Below, one piece after another: positions 28,711-36,989 of a DNA stretch of 64,000 nucleotides. Each line of letters opens with the position of its first letter. Positions within the stretch are counted from its first letter, which is position 1. Origin of the DNA: Methanobrevibacter oralis (GTDB lineage Archaea > Methanobacteriota > Methanobacteria > Methanobacteriales > Methanobacteriaceae); the NCBI RefSeq assembly GCF_001639275.1, contig NZ_LWMU01000070.1, positions 1 through 64,000 of the forward strand. Direction: 5' to 3'. The position numbers and the translations under genes were made by a program. Under the pieces are notes generated by a model. That model was not told the DNA's origin. It saw only the letters and a list, made by a program, of their open reading frames with translations, and did no database searches.

Positions 28711-29916
28711 TTAATCAAATATTAAAACCCTATCTCCCACTCTTGTAGGATCAATTGCATTTAATTCCATTTTGGGAATTATTACTCGAACAACATTCAC
28801 ATCAAGTTCAGGACGAGTTAAATCAACATATAATACTTTATCAATATTGTTTTTAATTAATTCTTTTTTAACTATATTAATATCCTCGGTTAAGGAATTT
28901 GTACTTCTATCTGGGATTGAAGAAAGTTTGATTTTTTCTTCTTCCTCTTTAAAGTAATATTTGTTAATCTTTTTCATACGCTCATAACCTGCTTTTCGTG
29001 CAAAATCAGCTCTTAGAGTATCTTCACGAGCACCATGAATTTGTGTTGCTCTACTTTGTGCTACTTCAGTAAGTGCACGCAGTACTGCCACTTCTGGATT
29101 TAAATGAGTTCCAATTCCTAAGGTTAAAAGACCAGGATCTTTTAAAACAGTATCGTCACTAGAGGCTGCTATTGTTGGAATATTAACATCGGCAGTTAGA
29201 TTAAGCAATTTGATTTTAATTCCTTCATCTTCAAACTTACTTAAACTTTCATTAATAATATCGCTTTCAATACTATCTATATCAATTTGTGAGTAGTTTT
29301 TATGTGTTATTTCAAAAATGCTCCATGCATCTCTTTCAATAACTTCAAACATCCCATGTAAAATTGCTTCTTTTAAAATATTTCCTGAAGCTAATCCATT
29401 GGTGTTTGATTTAAATAAGCTTTGAACCATATTGTCATGGTTATAAGGATGATAAACTGCATTTGAAGGTATATAATAATCTTTATTGGAAATTATGTCA
29501 TGAGCAATGTTCCATTCAAAATTCATTAAATTAATATTCTCTTGGTTAAAATCTCTTGGCAAATTTAAATCTTTTGGGTGTATAAAATCTCCTTTTGCAG
29601 CGATTTGATTGAGATTAGCTATTATTACTTTATCGGCATCTTGTTTTTCAGCAGAATATCTCTCAAAACTTTCCATTATAGCTGAAGCTTTAGCATTTTC
29701 AATGGTAATTCCTTTACCGTTGTAAACACTTATTGATCCTTCTTGTGATGTTGGTCTAATTGCTGAGAAAACAGGTAGTCCAATCCTATCTAAATGAGTA
29801 ATTTCAGTTATACGTGTTATTCCAGCTATTTTTGTTTTGTTTTCATTGATTTTAATTGTTTCACTAGGATGTATTGCTCTGTGAGTTCCTTTAAAGTATT
29901 TGATTTCTTCTGTCAT
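28711..29916 (-). CDS. ycaO: YcaO cyclodehydratase-like thioamidase (methanogenesis marker 1)
   Basis: YcaO-fold ATP-dependent enzyme that activates the peptide backbone amide, here for thioglycine formation on McrA. The 401-residue protein has the ATP/Mg motif AIMESFERYSAE at 79-90, the second Glu-rich motif MFEVIERDAWSIFE near 195 and the late motif ALTEVAQSRATQIHGAREDT. The start, RAIHPSETI, is typical of methanogen YcaO proteins. It is the second gene of a tight operon: one base after the M50 protease gene and one base before tfuA. ATG start. Confidence 0.92.
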   Translation of the reverse strand: MTEEIKYFKGTHRAIHPSETIKINENKTKIAGITRITEITHLDRIGLPVFSAIRPTSQEGSISVYNGKGITIENAKASAIMESFERYSAEKQDADKVIIANLNQIAAKGDFIHPKDLNLPRDFNQENINLMNFEWNIAHDIISNKDYYIPSNAVYHPYNHDNMVQSLFKSNTNGLASGNILKEAILHGMFEVIERDAWSIFEITHKNYSQIDIDSIESDIINESLSKFEDEGIKIKLLNLTADVNIPTIAASSDDTVLKDPGLLTLGIGTHLNPEVAVLRALTEVAQSRATQIHGAREDTLRADFARKAGYERMKKINKYYFKEEEEKIKLSSIPDRSTNSLTEDINIVKKELIKNNIDKVLYVDLTRPELDVNVVRVIIPKMELNAIDPTRVGDRVLIFD

Positions 29917-29917
29917 T

Positions 29918-30559
29918 TTAAAATCCTATTAGCATTCTCACTATATTTTCAACACCCATTGTCATAGATGCGTAAGTCATAATTCCTGAAATGGCAATTG
30001 TAACAATCCAAACTCCACTATTCCAATTAAGTACTTTTGAACCATCTAAGTTTCCAATAGGAATTAAATTAAATGTAGCCAAAAAACTATTAATTGAATA
30101 ACCTAGGGAACATACTATGAATATTTGGCCAAAAGCACTGTTATGTATTGCATTTGGATAAACTAGGCTTGCTACAATTAAAAATATTATTGCAAGTATA
30201 ATATTTACAACAGGTCCAGCCACGGAAATTTTTCCATTAACTTCATCTGTAATATAGTTTCCATAAGTGTAAACTGCACCAGGAGCTGCAAATACAAATC
30301 CAAAAAGAGATGTAATAAGCGCTAATATTAATCCTTGTGGCCATAATTTAAATTCAGCCCAATAACCATATCTCATAGATGTAAACTTATGTCCAAGTTC
30401 GTGTAAGATAAAACCAAGACCTACACCAACCATGACCATGGGAAGGATGGATAATACAACATTTGAATCTCTTCCAGCATATAATAATGCAAAACAAAGG
30501 GAAATAATGAAAAATGCTATAATTAAATCTCTTATTTCGTTAAATGTAAATTTAAACAT
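29918..30559 (-). CDS. M50 (site-2 protease-like) membrane metalloprotease
   Basis: Multi-pass membrane protein of 213 residues with the zinc motif HELGH (H53, E54, H57) inside a hydrophobic segment and a second ligand motif NLIPIGNLDG (Asp near 174) in a later helix. This is the layout of site-2 protease family M50 members without PDZ domains. It has about five to six transmembrane segments. It is the first gene of the operon with ycaO, tfuA and larE, one base from ycaO. Whether it has any role in MCR maturation is unknown. Confidence 0.87.
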   Translation of the reverse strand: MFKFTFNEIRDLIIAFFIISLCFALLYAGRDSNVVLSILPMVMVGVGLGFILHELGHKFTSMRYGYWAEFKLWPQGLILALITSLFGFVFAAPGAVYTYGNYITDEVNGKISVAGPVVNIILAIIFLIVASLVYPNAIHNSAFGQIFIVCSLGYSINSFLATFNLIPIGNLDGSKVLNWNSGVWIVTIAISGIMTYASMTMGVENIVRMLIGF

Positions 30560-30610
30560 ATTGTTAAAATATCTAACTTTATATATAAAAGTTTTTTCTA
30601 ATAATTAAAT

Positions 30611-31633
30611 ATGGATTATAATAAATTACATATCAACAATATTTTAAAAGATATGGAAGAAGATAAATTTCAAGCTTACATTCTTACACAATTTACAAAT
30701 GTGGAATATATTTCTAATTACAAACCAACTAGTTTTGCTTTTTGTCTAATTAAAGAAGAACCGATTATTTATGTTTCAAAAATGGATATGGAAATAGCTA
30801 GACTAAATTCATCAATTGAAGTTAAAGAATTCGAGTCATTCTCAAAAATGGTAGATGAACTTAAAAGCGAAGGAATTAAGAGTTTAGCTATTGAACCTAG
30901 CTTAGAATTTAATATTTATGAAAAATTTATGAATGATTTTTCTATTAATTCTAAAACTTATGTTGACAAACAACGATCTATTAAAACTCCTGAAGAAATA
31001 GATAATATAGAAAAAGCAACTAATATTGCACAAAAGGCATTTTTAGAATTAGATATTTTAAATAGAAAAGATAAGGAAACTCAAATAGCTTTTGACTTAG
31101 TTAGAATGATGATTGAAAATGGAGCATCAAAAGAGTCATTTGACACTATTGTAACAAGTGGAACTAATTCAAGTTTGCCACATGCTGTTCCTGAAGCTAA
31201 AAAGCTTGAAAATCCAATTTTAATTGACTGGGGAGCAAAATATAATGGTTATTGTTCTGATAATACCCGTACAATGGTCTATAAGGAATCTCATCAGGAA
31301 ATTTGGGATATTGTGGCAGAAGCTCATGATGAGGCAATTAAAGCTATAAAACCGGGTCTTAAATGTTGTGAAATTGATAAAGTAGCTAGAGATATTATTT
31401 CTGAATATGGATATGGGGATAACTTTATTCACTCAACTGGCCATAGTTTAGGTTTAGATATTCATGAATCTCCAACATTCTCATTTCGTGATGAGACTAT
31501 AGTTGAAGAGGGCATGGTTATTACTGTCGAACCGGGTATTTATTTGGAAGGTGATTTTGGAGTAAGACTTGAAGATACAATTGCTATTTCTAAAAAAGCT
31601 AAAATTATAGGAGATTTACCATTAAAAATTTGA
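30611..31633 (+). CDS. Xaa-Pro dipeptidase/aminopeptidase (M24)
   Basis: Creatinase-fold metallopeptidase that cleaves X-Pro bonds. The N-terminal creatinase domain (1-120) is followed by the catalytic domain with all five metal ligands in order: Asp in DWGAKYNG, Asp in DNTRT, His in HSTGHSLGLDIHE, Glu in TVEPGIY and Glu in GVRLEDT. The 340-residue length is that of prolidase-type PepQ proteins. It starts with ATG in a short bidirectional promoter region shared with the M50 operon. It is a soluble peptide-turnover enzyme. Confidence 0.92.
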   Translation: MDYNKLHINNILKDMEEDKFQAYILTQFTNVEYISNYKPTSFAFCLIKEEPIIYVSKMDMEIARLNSSIEVKEFESFSKMVDELKSEGIKSLAIEPSLEFNIYEKFMNDFSINSKTYVDKQRSIKTPEEIDNIEKATNIAQKAFLELDILNRKDKETQIAFDLVRMMIENGASKESFDTIVTSGTNSSLPHAVPEAKKLENPILIDWGAKYNGYCSDNTRTMVYKESHQEIWDIVAEAHDEAIKAIKPGLKCCEIDKVARDIISEYGYGDNFIHSTGHSLGLDIHESPTFSFRDETIVEEGMVITVEPGIYLEGDFGVRLEDTIAISKKAKIIGDLPLKI

Positions 31634-31703
31634 TGATAAGCACTGCCTCACTCACAACAATTAATCATCAAACAATCAAACAAATACACCGCTACTAGAT
31701 TTT

Positions 31704-31901
31704 GTAGTTTATCTAGGGATAGTAGATATGTATTAATTGAATGTAAATTAGGAAGTAGTAAAACTGAAGAAGGAACACAAAATTTACTTAAAATTAATTG
31801 AAAAAAATAATAAAATTCGAAAACCAAGTTTTTTAGCTGTTTTAACTGAAGGTAATGTTGATTATACTCGAAAAGATGGTGTTAATATGATTTCTATTTG
31901 A
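31704..31901 (+). pseudogene. Remnant of a DUF4143-type AAA ATPase (C-terminal end)
   Basis: Frame one (from about 31704) reads SRDSRYVLIECKLGSSKTEE and GTQNLLKIN, then stops. Frame two continues IEKNNKIRKPSFLAVLTEG to the TGA at 31899-31901. Joined, these match the C-terminal end of archaeal/bacterial AAA ATPases with DUF4143 (pattern LIE-x-KLG, EGAxNLLK, PSFL-x-VLT). The N-terminal ATPase part is missing and one frameshift is present, so it is dead. The 31634-31703 stretch before it is not assigned. Confidence 0.6.
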
Positions 31902-31976
31902 TGTTTGATGTGATATTTAGATCGTTATTTTGTTTTTGATATTTCATAATAGTGTTATTTTCAACTTGAAGTAATA

Positions 31977-31985
31977 CTTATATAC
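31977..31985 (+). promoter_or_regulatory. TATA element of the pilus-type gene pair
   Basis: ACTTATATAC lies 26-28 bases before ATG 32009. That is the archaeal TATA-to-start distance, so transcription would begin at or next to the ATG. No SD precedes either candidate start. The mRNA is therefore predicted to be leaderless. Confidence 0.4.
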
Positions 31986-32008
31986 TATAAATGTATTACA
32001 TATTATTC

Positions 32009-32926
32009 ATGAAATTAAAAATAATTGATGATATGGCTTTGTTTTTAGATAATAATCTCTCAGAGAATCAATTATCTAAAGTGCAGGATTTTATACTAAG
32101 TGGTGCAATTTTTATAGGTGCATCTAAATTTTTATCCATGCTTATAATTTTAATAATAACTCTAGAATTAGTGTTTGCAACAATTTCAATATTGTTGAAT
32201 CTGCCGATGTCAGTTTTAATTCTACCTTTATTTATTCTTCCAGGAATTTTCACATATGTATTGATCATGCAAGAAAGACGAGCATCTGAAATTGAGAAAG
32301 TAGCTCCTGACTTTTTACGCCAACTTTCAACAATGCTTAAGGTAGGTCTTAGTTTTGAAAATGCTATGGAAGACATGTCTAAATACGGTCAAGGACCACT
32401 CTATGATGAAGTTAAAAGGACTATAATCGAAATTAGGATGGGTAGGAACTTTGATGATGCATGGATAGCTATGTCTAAGCGTTTAAAATCAAGGGATCTT
32501 GAAAGAATTTTTTTAATAATTCTTGATGGTCGTAAAAGTGGTTCGAGCATGGCAAATGTGATAAATAATGTATCTGATGATTTACGAGATTTGCTTGCTT
32601 TAAAACGTGAGAGAAAAGCTACTGTTATGATGTCGGTAATGTTTTTATTTATATCTGCTGTTATTGCAACACCTTTTGCATTAGCTATGGTTAGTATTTA
32701 TTCTGGTTTTATGCAAAACTTTGGAGAATCATCACAATTAATTCTTGTAACTCCAATTGTTGGTCAAATTTATTTAATAATCCATTCGATTTTGGTAAGC
32801 TTTATAATTAGTATTATTATGTATGGTAAGGCAAAAAAGGGTGTTAAGTTTACTATTCCAATCCTTTTTATAGCATATATTATTTTTTATGCAGTTTCAA
32901 ATTTTGGAGGTTCTTTTTTAATGTAG
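32009..32926 (+). CDS. Type II secretion/type IV pilus membrane core protein (TadC/FlaJ-like)
   Basis: Integral-membrane assembly platform protein with a T2SSF domain. It has about 305 residues, an N-terminal pair of transmembrane helices (about 40-90), the cytoplasmic T2SSF helical domain (EKVAPDFLRQLSTMLKVGLS near 95-115, and LERIFLIILDGRKSGSSMANVINNV) and three C-terminal transmembrane helices. ATG 31991 is in frame six codons upstream, but neither start has an SD; the TATA position favours 32009. A class III signal-peptide protein follows directly. The matching secretion ATPase is not in the window. Confidence 0.85.
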   Translation: MKLKIIDDMALFLDNNLSENQLSKVQDFILSGAIFIGASKFLSMLIILIITLELVFATISILLNLPMSVLILPLFILPGIFTYVLIMQERRASEIEKVAPDFLRQLSTMLKVGLSFENAMEDMSKYGQGPLYDEVKRTIIEIRMGRNFDDAWIAMSKRLKSRDLERIFLIILDGRKSGSSMANVINNVSDDLRDLLALKRERKATVMMSVMFLFISAVIATPFALAMVSIYSGFMQNFGESSQLILVTPIVGQIYLIIHSILVSFIISIIMYGKAKKGVKFTIPILFIAYIIFYAVSNFGGSFLM

Positions 32927-32934
32927 GTGATATT

Positions 32935-33117
32935 ATGGAGTCTAATGCACAAGCATCAGCAGAATTTATTTTGTTGTTTGGAGGAATAATTGTCGTTGTT
33001 TTATTAGTTATATATTATTATAAAATATATTTAAGGGATTTATCTGGTGAATTGTCCTCTAAGGAAATTAAAGAATTTGACTATGAATTAAAAAGTTTTT
33101 CAAATTATTTTAAATGA
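32935..33117 (+). CDS. Class III signal peptide protein, pilin-like
   Basis: A 60-residue small protein starting MESNAQASAEFILLFGG. The Q-x-S-x-E motif immediately before a hydrophobic helix is the signature of euryarchaeal class III signal peptides (DUF361-type pilins), processed by the EppA prepilin peptidase. The rest is a single membrane-spanning helix (to about residue 28) and a short charged tail. It starts 8 bases after the TadC-like gene with GGTGA upstream. Its 3' end overlaps the convergent TMEM175-like gene by 13 bases. Confidence 0.78.
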   Translation: MESNAQASAEFILLFGGIIVVVLLVIYYYKIYLRDLSGELSSKEIKEFDYELKSFSNYFK

Positions 33118-34229
33118 TATATCCATGTTATTATCATAGATATTATACATGAAATAATTATTGCTGGGGGGTAGAATAGATATCCGATTATAATTCCAAA
33201 TATGAGTGTAATTGATGGTAAAATTTGGCCTTTATAATTTCCTATAAGTACTCTAAGAGCTATATTTGCAGGATCAGATGATATTAATGCTCTTACAGAA
33301 AACATATTTATTAATGAAATAATGATGAAGTCAAGTCCATACAAGAATTGTGCAATGAATGTGTTGAAATTATTTGAAACAAATATTGTAATGAATGGTA
33401 GAAATGATATTACAAACAATGAAAATGCTTCTAACCAAATTACTTTTTGATTAATATTATTAACAATACTAAAAAAATTATGGTGGTAGTTCCAATAATT
33501 AAATATAACTACAAAACTAATTGCATAAGTAATAAAATCAAGATATCGAGCTCCAAGGGATGTCCAAGTCCCATTAAGGGGTAAAAGAATTCCTAATATA
33601 ATAATTGTAATTAAAATAGCCAATATTGCATCTACGAATCCTTCAAACCTTTCAGTTTTCATTGGAGTATTATCGTTTCTTCCAATCCATATCCATGCGA
33701 AAATAGCTAAAAAGTTACATACAACTATTCCTAGTGAAAATATTGTATATGTTAATATAAATCCAATTAAAATAAATATTAGGGGGATATGAATATATTT
33801 TGAACTTTGAACTGTTTTTTGTAGTTCTTTATTGTAAGGATCGTTTTTAATCAGTGCTTTTATAGATAATGTGTAAAAAATATGGGTTAATAAAAATATT
33901 ATCCCCATACATGTTTCGGCAGCTACTGAATATAAATTATTAGCTAACCATATTGTAAAATAAGGGATTATTGACATTAAAAAAAGGATAATTCCATTTA
34001 AAATAACGGTTATATTGTCAATTTGTTTTACTCGATAGAACAAGTTATGATTACTACGCCACATATTAAATACAATTAAAAAACTCATTAAATAGGAAAT
34101 ATATTGGTCTTTAAATTCCCATAATGCGCTAAATGTTGCTTCATTTGGTTGTGTGAACTTTAATACTAAAACCGTGATGATAATTGCAATTATTGCATCT
34201 GCAAATGTTTCAAATCTTCCACTATCCAT
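33105..34229 (-). CDS. Two-repeat TMEM175-like (DUF1211) potassium channel
   Basis: A 374-residue, about 12-helix membrane protein made of two homologous halves. Half one starts with RFETFADAIIAIIITVLVL (residue 5) and half two with RFEGFVDAILAILITIIIL (about 193), both versions of the R-x3-FSD-x3-AI pore helix of TMEM175/DUF1211 proteins. Each half also has the following MSFLIVFNMWRSNHN or ISFVVIFNYWNYHHN segment. Prokaryotic members are usually single-repeat (about 200 residues), and two repeats are the eukaryotic layout. Both FSD motifs are altered, to FAD and FVD. Ion selectivity is unproven. Confidence 0.82.
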   Translation of the reverse strand: MDSGRFETFADAIIAIIITVLVLKFTQPNEATFSALWEFKDQYISYLMSFLIVFNMWRSNHNLFYRVKQIDNITVILNGIILFLMSIIPYFTIWLANNLYSVAAETCMGIIFLLTHIFYTLSIKALIKNDPYNKELQKTVQSSKYIHIPLIFILIGFILTYTIFSLGIVVCNFLAIFAWIWIGRNDNTPMKTERFEGFVDAILAILITIIILGILLPLNGTWTSLGARYLDFITYAISFVVIFNYWNYHHNFFSIVNNINQKVIWLEAFSLFVISFLPFITIFVSNNFNTFIAQFLYGLDFIIISLINMFSVRALISSDPANIALRVLIGNYKGQILPSITLIFGIIIGYLFYPPAIIISCIISMIITWIYHLK

Positions 34230-34333
34230 ATAGCTAATTTTTAGTTTTTTTACTATAAAACTATAACTTTAAATAATAATTTATTCTAATATTATATGTT
34301 GATATATGCAACAATTAATGGAGGAATTAATTA

Positions 34334-34816
34334 ATGACAAATAAATTAGTAGCTTACTTTTCAGCAAGTGGTACAACAAAAAATATAGCAGAAAAAATGG
34401 CTAAAGTAGCCGGTGCTGATATTTATGAAATTGAAGCAGAAGAAAAATACACTGATGCGGATTTAGATTGGACCAATCCAGAAAGTAGAACTTCAATAGA
34501 AATGAATAAAAATAGAGATTTTAGACCTCCAATTGCTGGTAATGTAGTAGATATTTCTCAATATGATACATTGATTATTGGCTTTCCAATTTGGTGGTAT
34601 GTAGCTCCAACAATTATAAATACTTTCTTAGAACAATATGATTTAAACGGTAAAAAAATTGTTTTATTTGCAACATCTGGGTCAAGTGACATGGGAAATA
34701 CAATAAAAGAATTAAAACCTTCAGCTTCAGGAGCAGAATTTGTTGCAGAGAAAAGATTTGCTTCAAGCACATCTCAAAATGAAATTTTTGAATGGTTTGA
34801 ATCATTAAATATTTAA
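34334..34816 (+). CDS. Flavodoxin
   Basis: A 160-residue flavodoxin-like FMN protein. The FMN phosphate loop YFSASGTTKNIAEKMAK is at 9-25, with PIWWYVAPTIINTFLE and ATSGSSDMGNT as the ring-contact loops. It resembles the Flavodoxin_4 group found in anaerobes. Electron carrier role, partner unknown. SD GGAGG lies before ATG 34334. It lies 57 bases upstream of the aldehyde dehydrogenase gene, which has its own promoter-like region. Confidence 0.9.
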   Translation: MTNKLVAYFSASGTTKNIAEKMAKVAGADIYEIEAEEKYTDADLDWTNPESRTSIEMNKNRDFRPPIAGNVVDISQYDTLIIGFPIWWYVAPTIINTFLEQYDLNGKKIVLFATSGSSDMGNTIKELKPSASGAEFVAEKRFASSTSQNEIFEWFESLNI

Positions 34817-34830
34817 CTTTTTCAAAATTC

Positions 34831-34875
34831 ATATTAACACCATTTGATATATTAATAAATCGAAGGTGTTAATAT
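34831..34875. repeat. 11-bp perfect inverted repeat over the aldehyde dehydrogenase start
   Basis: ATATTAACACC at 34831-34841 and GGTGTTAATAT at 34865-34875 are exact reverse complements with 23 bases between. The spacer holds TATATTAATAA, and the right arm contains the GGTG ribosome-binding site and the first two bases of the ATG. It could be an operator or an RNA hairpin that hides the ribosome-binding site. Confidence 0.5.
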
Positions 34876-36286
34876 GGACATGTTAATAGGTGGAAAACAC
34901 ATAACTTGTGATGATTTAGAAGAAGTTAAAAACCCATTTAATGATGAAGTTATAGATACTGTACCAATAGCTCACTTGCAGCATGCTAAAATGGCTATCA
35001 AAGCCGCCAATAATGCTAAAAAAGATTTAGTTGAAATGTCTGCTTTTAAAGTTTCAAATAAATTATATACAATTTGTGAAAAATTAAAAGAAAAACGTGA
35101 AGAATTTGCAGAACTTTTAACTTTAGAAGTTGGTAAACCAATAAATGAATCATTAGTTGAACTTAACAGATCAATTGAAACATTAAAACTTGCTGCTGAA
35201 GAAGCTAAAAGAATCTATGGTGAATCAGTTCCACTAGATGCAGGACTAAATGGTAAAGGCTTTTTTGCATTTACTCAAAGAATTCCATTAGGTGTTGTTG
35301 CAGCAATTACTCCTTTTAATTATCCACTAAATTTAACAATTCACAAAATAGCTCCAGCTATTGCTTGTAAAAATACTGTAATTATCAAGCCACCTACTGA
35401 TGCGCCGTTAACTGTTATGAAATTCGCTGAAATTGTAAATGAAGAATTTCCTGATGGAATAATTAATACTGTAACTGGATATGGTTCAGAAGTTGGGGAT
35501 GCACTTGTATCATCAGCAGATATTGATAAAATATCATTTACAGGTAGTATTACAACTGGTTTAATGATAGCACAAAGAGCAGGAATGAAAAAAGTTACAT
35601 TAGAACTAGGGGGAAATGACCCATTAATCATACTTAAGGATGCGAACATTGATTTAGCAGTTAAAGGAGTTATAAATGGAGCTTATTTAAATGCAGGTCA
35701 AGTATGTATGGGTGTTAAAAGAATTATTGTTGAAAGGGAGATAGCTAGTGAATTTACAAAAAGACTAGTTAAAGAAACACAAAAACTTAAAATGGGAAAT
35801 CCATTGGACTCTAAAACCACACTTGGAACATTAATCAGTGAAGATGCTGCTCGTCATGTCGAAGAAGCAGTAAATAATGCAGTTAATGGTGGTGCTAAAA
35901 TATTAACTGGTGGCAATCGTAATGGAGCATTTTATGAAGCTACTGTAATTGATGATGTTACACCTAAAATGGATTTAGTTGTTAATGAAACATTTGGGCC
36001 AGTAGCTCCAATAATTAAGGTAGATTCTCTTGAAGAAGCTATTAGTGTAGCTAATGATACTGAATATGGTCTTCAAGCAGGTGTTTTTACGGAAAGCTAT
36101 AGAAATGCAATGAAATGTGCTGATGAAATTGAAGCAGGAACAGTATTTATAAATAAACAATCTACTTTTAGAACTGATAACATGCCATTTGGAGGTTTTA
36201 AAAGTAGTGGGGTTGGAAAAGAGGGAATTAAATATGCTGTTAATGAAATGACTAAAACAAAATTAATTGCTTTAAATTTAAGATAA
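34874..36286 (+). CDS. cofA: NAD(P)-dependent aldehyde dehydrogenase (lactaldehyde dehydrogenase/GapN type)
   Basis: ALDH-superfamily enzyme of 470 residues. The NAD-binding segments ITPFNYPLN and FTGS are followed by the general-base Glu in LELGGN and the nucleophile Cys in GQVCMG (near 278). ETFGPVAPI and the C-terminal MPFGGFKSSG are typical. Its sequence style matches the methanogen lactaldehyde dehydrogenase (CofA), which makes lactate for coenzyme F420 synthesis. Non-phosphorylating glyceraldehyde-3-phosphate dehydrogenase is the main alternative. An 11-bp inverted repeat surrounds its start. Confidence 0.87.
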   Translation: MDMLIGGKHITCDDLEEVKNPFNDEVIDTVPIAHLQHAKMAIKAANNAKKDLVEMSAFKVSNKLYTICEKLKEKREEFAELLTLEVGKPINESLVELNRSIETLKLAAEEAKRIYGESVPLDAGLNGKGFFAFTQRIPLGVVAAITPFNYPLNLTIHKIAPAIACKNTVIIKPPTDAPLTVMKFAEIVNEEFPDGIINTVTGYGSEVGDALVSSADIDKISFTGSITTGLMIAQRAGMKKVTLELGGNDPLIILKDANIDLAVKGVINGAYLNAGQVCMGVKRIIVEREIASEFTKRLVKETQKLKMGNPLDSKTTLGTLISEDAARHVEEAVNNAVNGGAKILTGGNRNGAFYEATVIDDVTPKMDLVVNETFGPVAPIIKVDSLEEAISVANDTEYGLQAGVFTESYRNAMKCADEIEAGTVFINKQSTFRTDNMPFGGFKSSGVGKEGIKYAVNEMTKTKLIALNLR

Positions 36287-36335
36287 TTCCCTTTTTTTAT
36301 TATTCTGTGGGTTATTTAATAATAAGTAGGAATTT

Positions 36336-36600
36336 TTAGTCATTAGTTTGTAGTTCATATGCTGTATTGTTTCTAACGCCTGCCATTAATTGTAGTTTTT
36401 CTATTAGGTCTAGTTTTATTCTTATGGGTTGTAGTTTAGGATTAGTTTGATTATTTTGTCTAAAAAATTGTTGTTGAATGTTTTATCCACGATTTTATTA
36501 CTATTTAATTTAATTTGTTCTAATGATTATGGTCCATTTCTAACATTTTTTTTAACAGATGGAGAATATTTTTGAAATATGTGCTATATTTTTATTTCCA
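36336..36600 (-). pseudogene. Unassigned decayed gene
   Basis: On the minus strand, a frame from about 36470 reads NPKLQPIRIKLDLIEK then LQLMAGVRNNTAYELQTND, ending at the TAA at 36336-36338. Upstream in another frame, the same strand reads YSPSVKKNVRNGP and SLEQIKLNSNKIVDKTFNN. The coding-like character of adjoining frames suggests a gene inactivated by frameshift and stops. The family is not recognised. The remaining 36601-36989 is AT-rich, with no gene visible. Confidence 0.35.
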
Positions 36601-36989
36601 ATCATAATCTACTAATACTTTTAAAATACTTTAAATTCTTTTTTTATTTGTATCTTAACTATTTAAAAGATATGCAACTTGAATATAGGTTATTTTGAAT
36701 TGTTTTTTACAATCAAAATCAACTTCTAAATTACCAATTTTCAAATACTAATAGCTATATAAATATCATATCTTTCTTGCAAAATAGGTGTTGATTAATT
36801 TTTCCCATTTTGGAATAACTTTATTTAGTTAACAATTAATACTAAAGTTTTCAGTTAGGTGAAAATTAAAATAAAAAACAGTAAAGTTTTTTATTTATTA
36901 TGTGCAATGGTTAATTTCAGTAACATATTCAAGTTTTATGTATTAACGCAAAAAATGTGTTAAGATTATTTAATTATAACTTTACTAAA

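Noticed and set aside
36287-36989. Possible structured RNA in the 700-base gap
   Set aside because: The region is extremely AT-rich throughout. No GC-rich stem typical of RNase P, SRP or tRNA in this kind of genome was seen, and part reads as a decayed gene.
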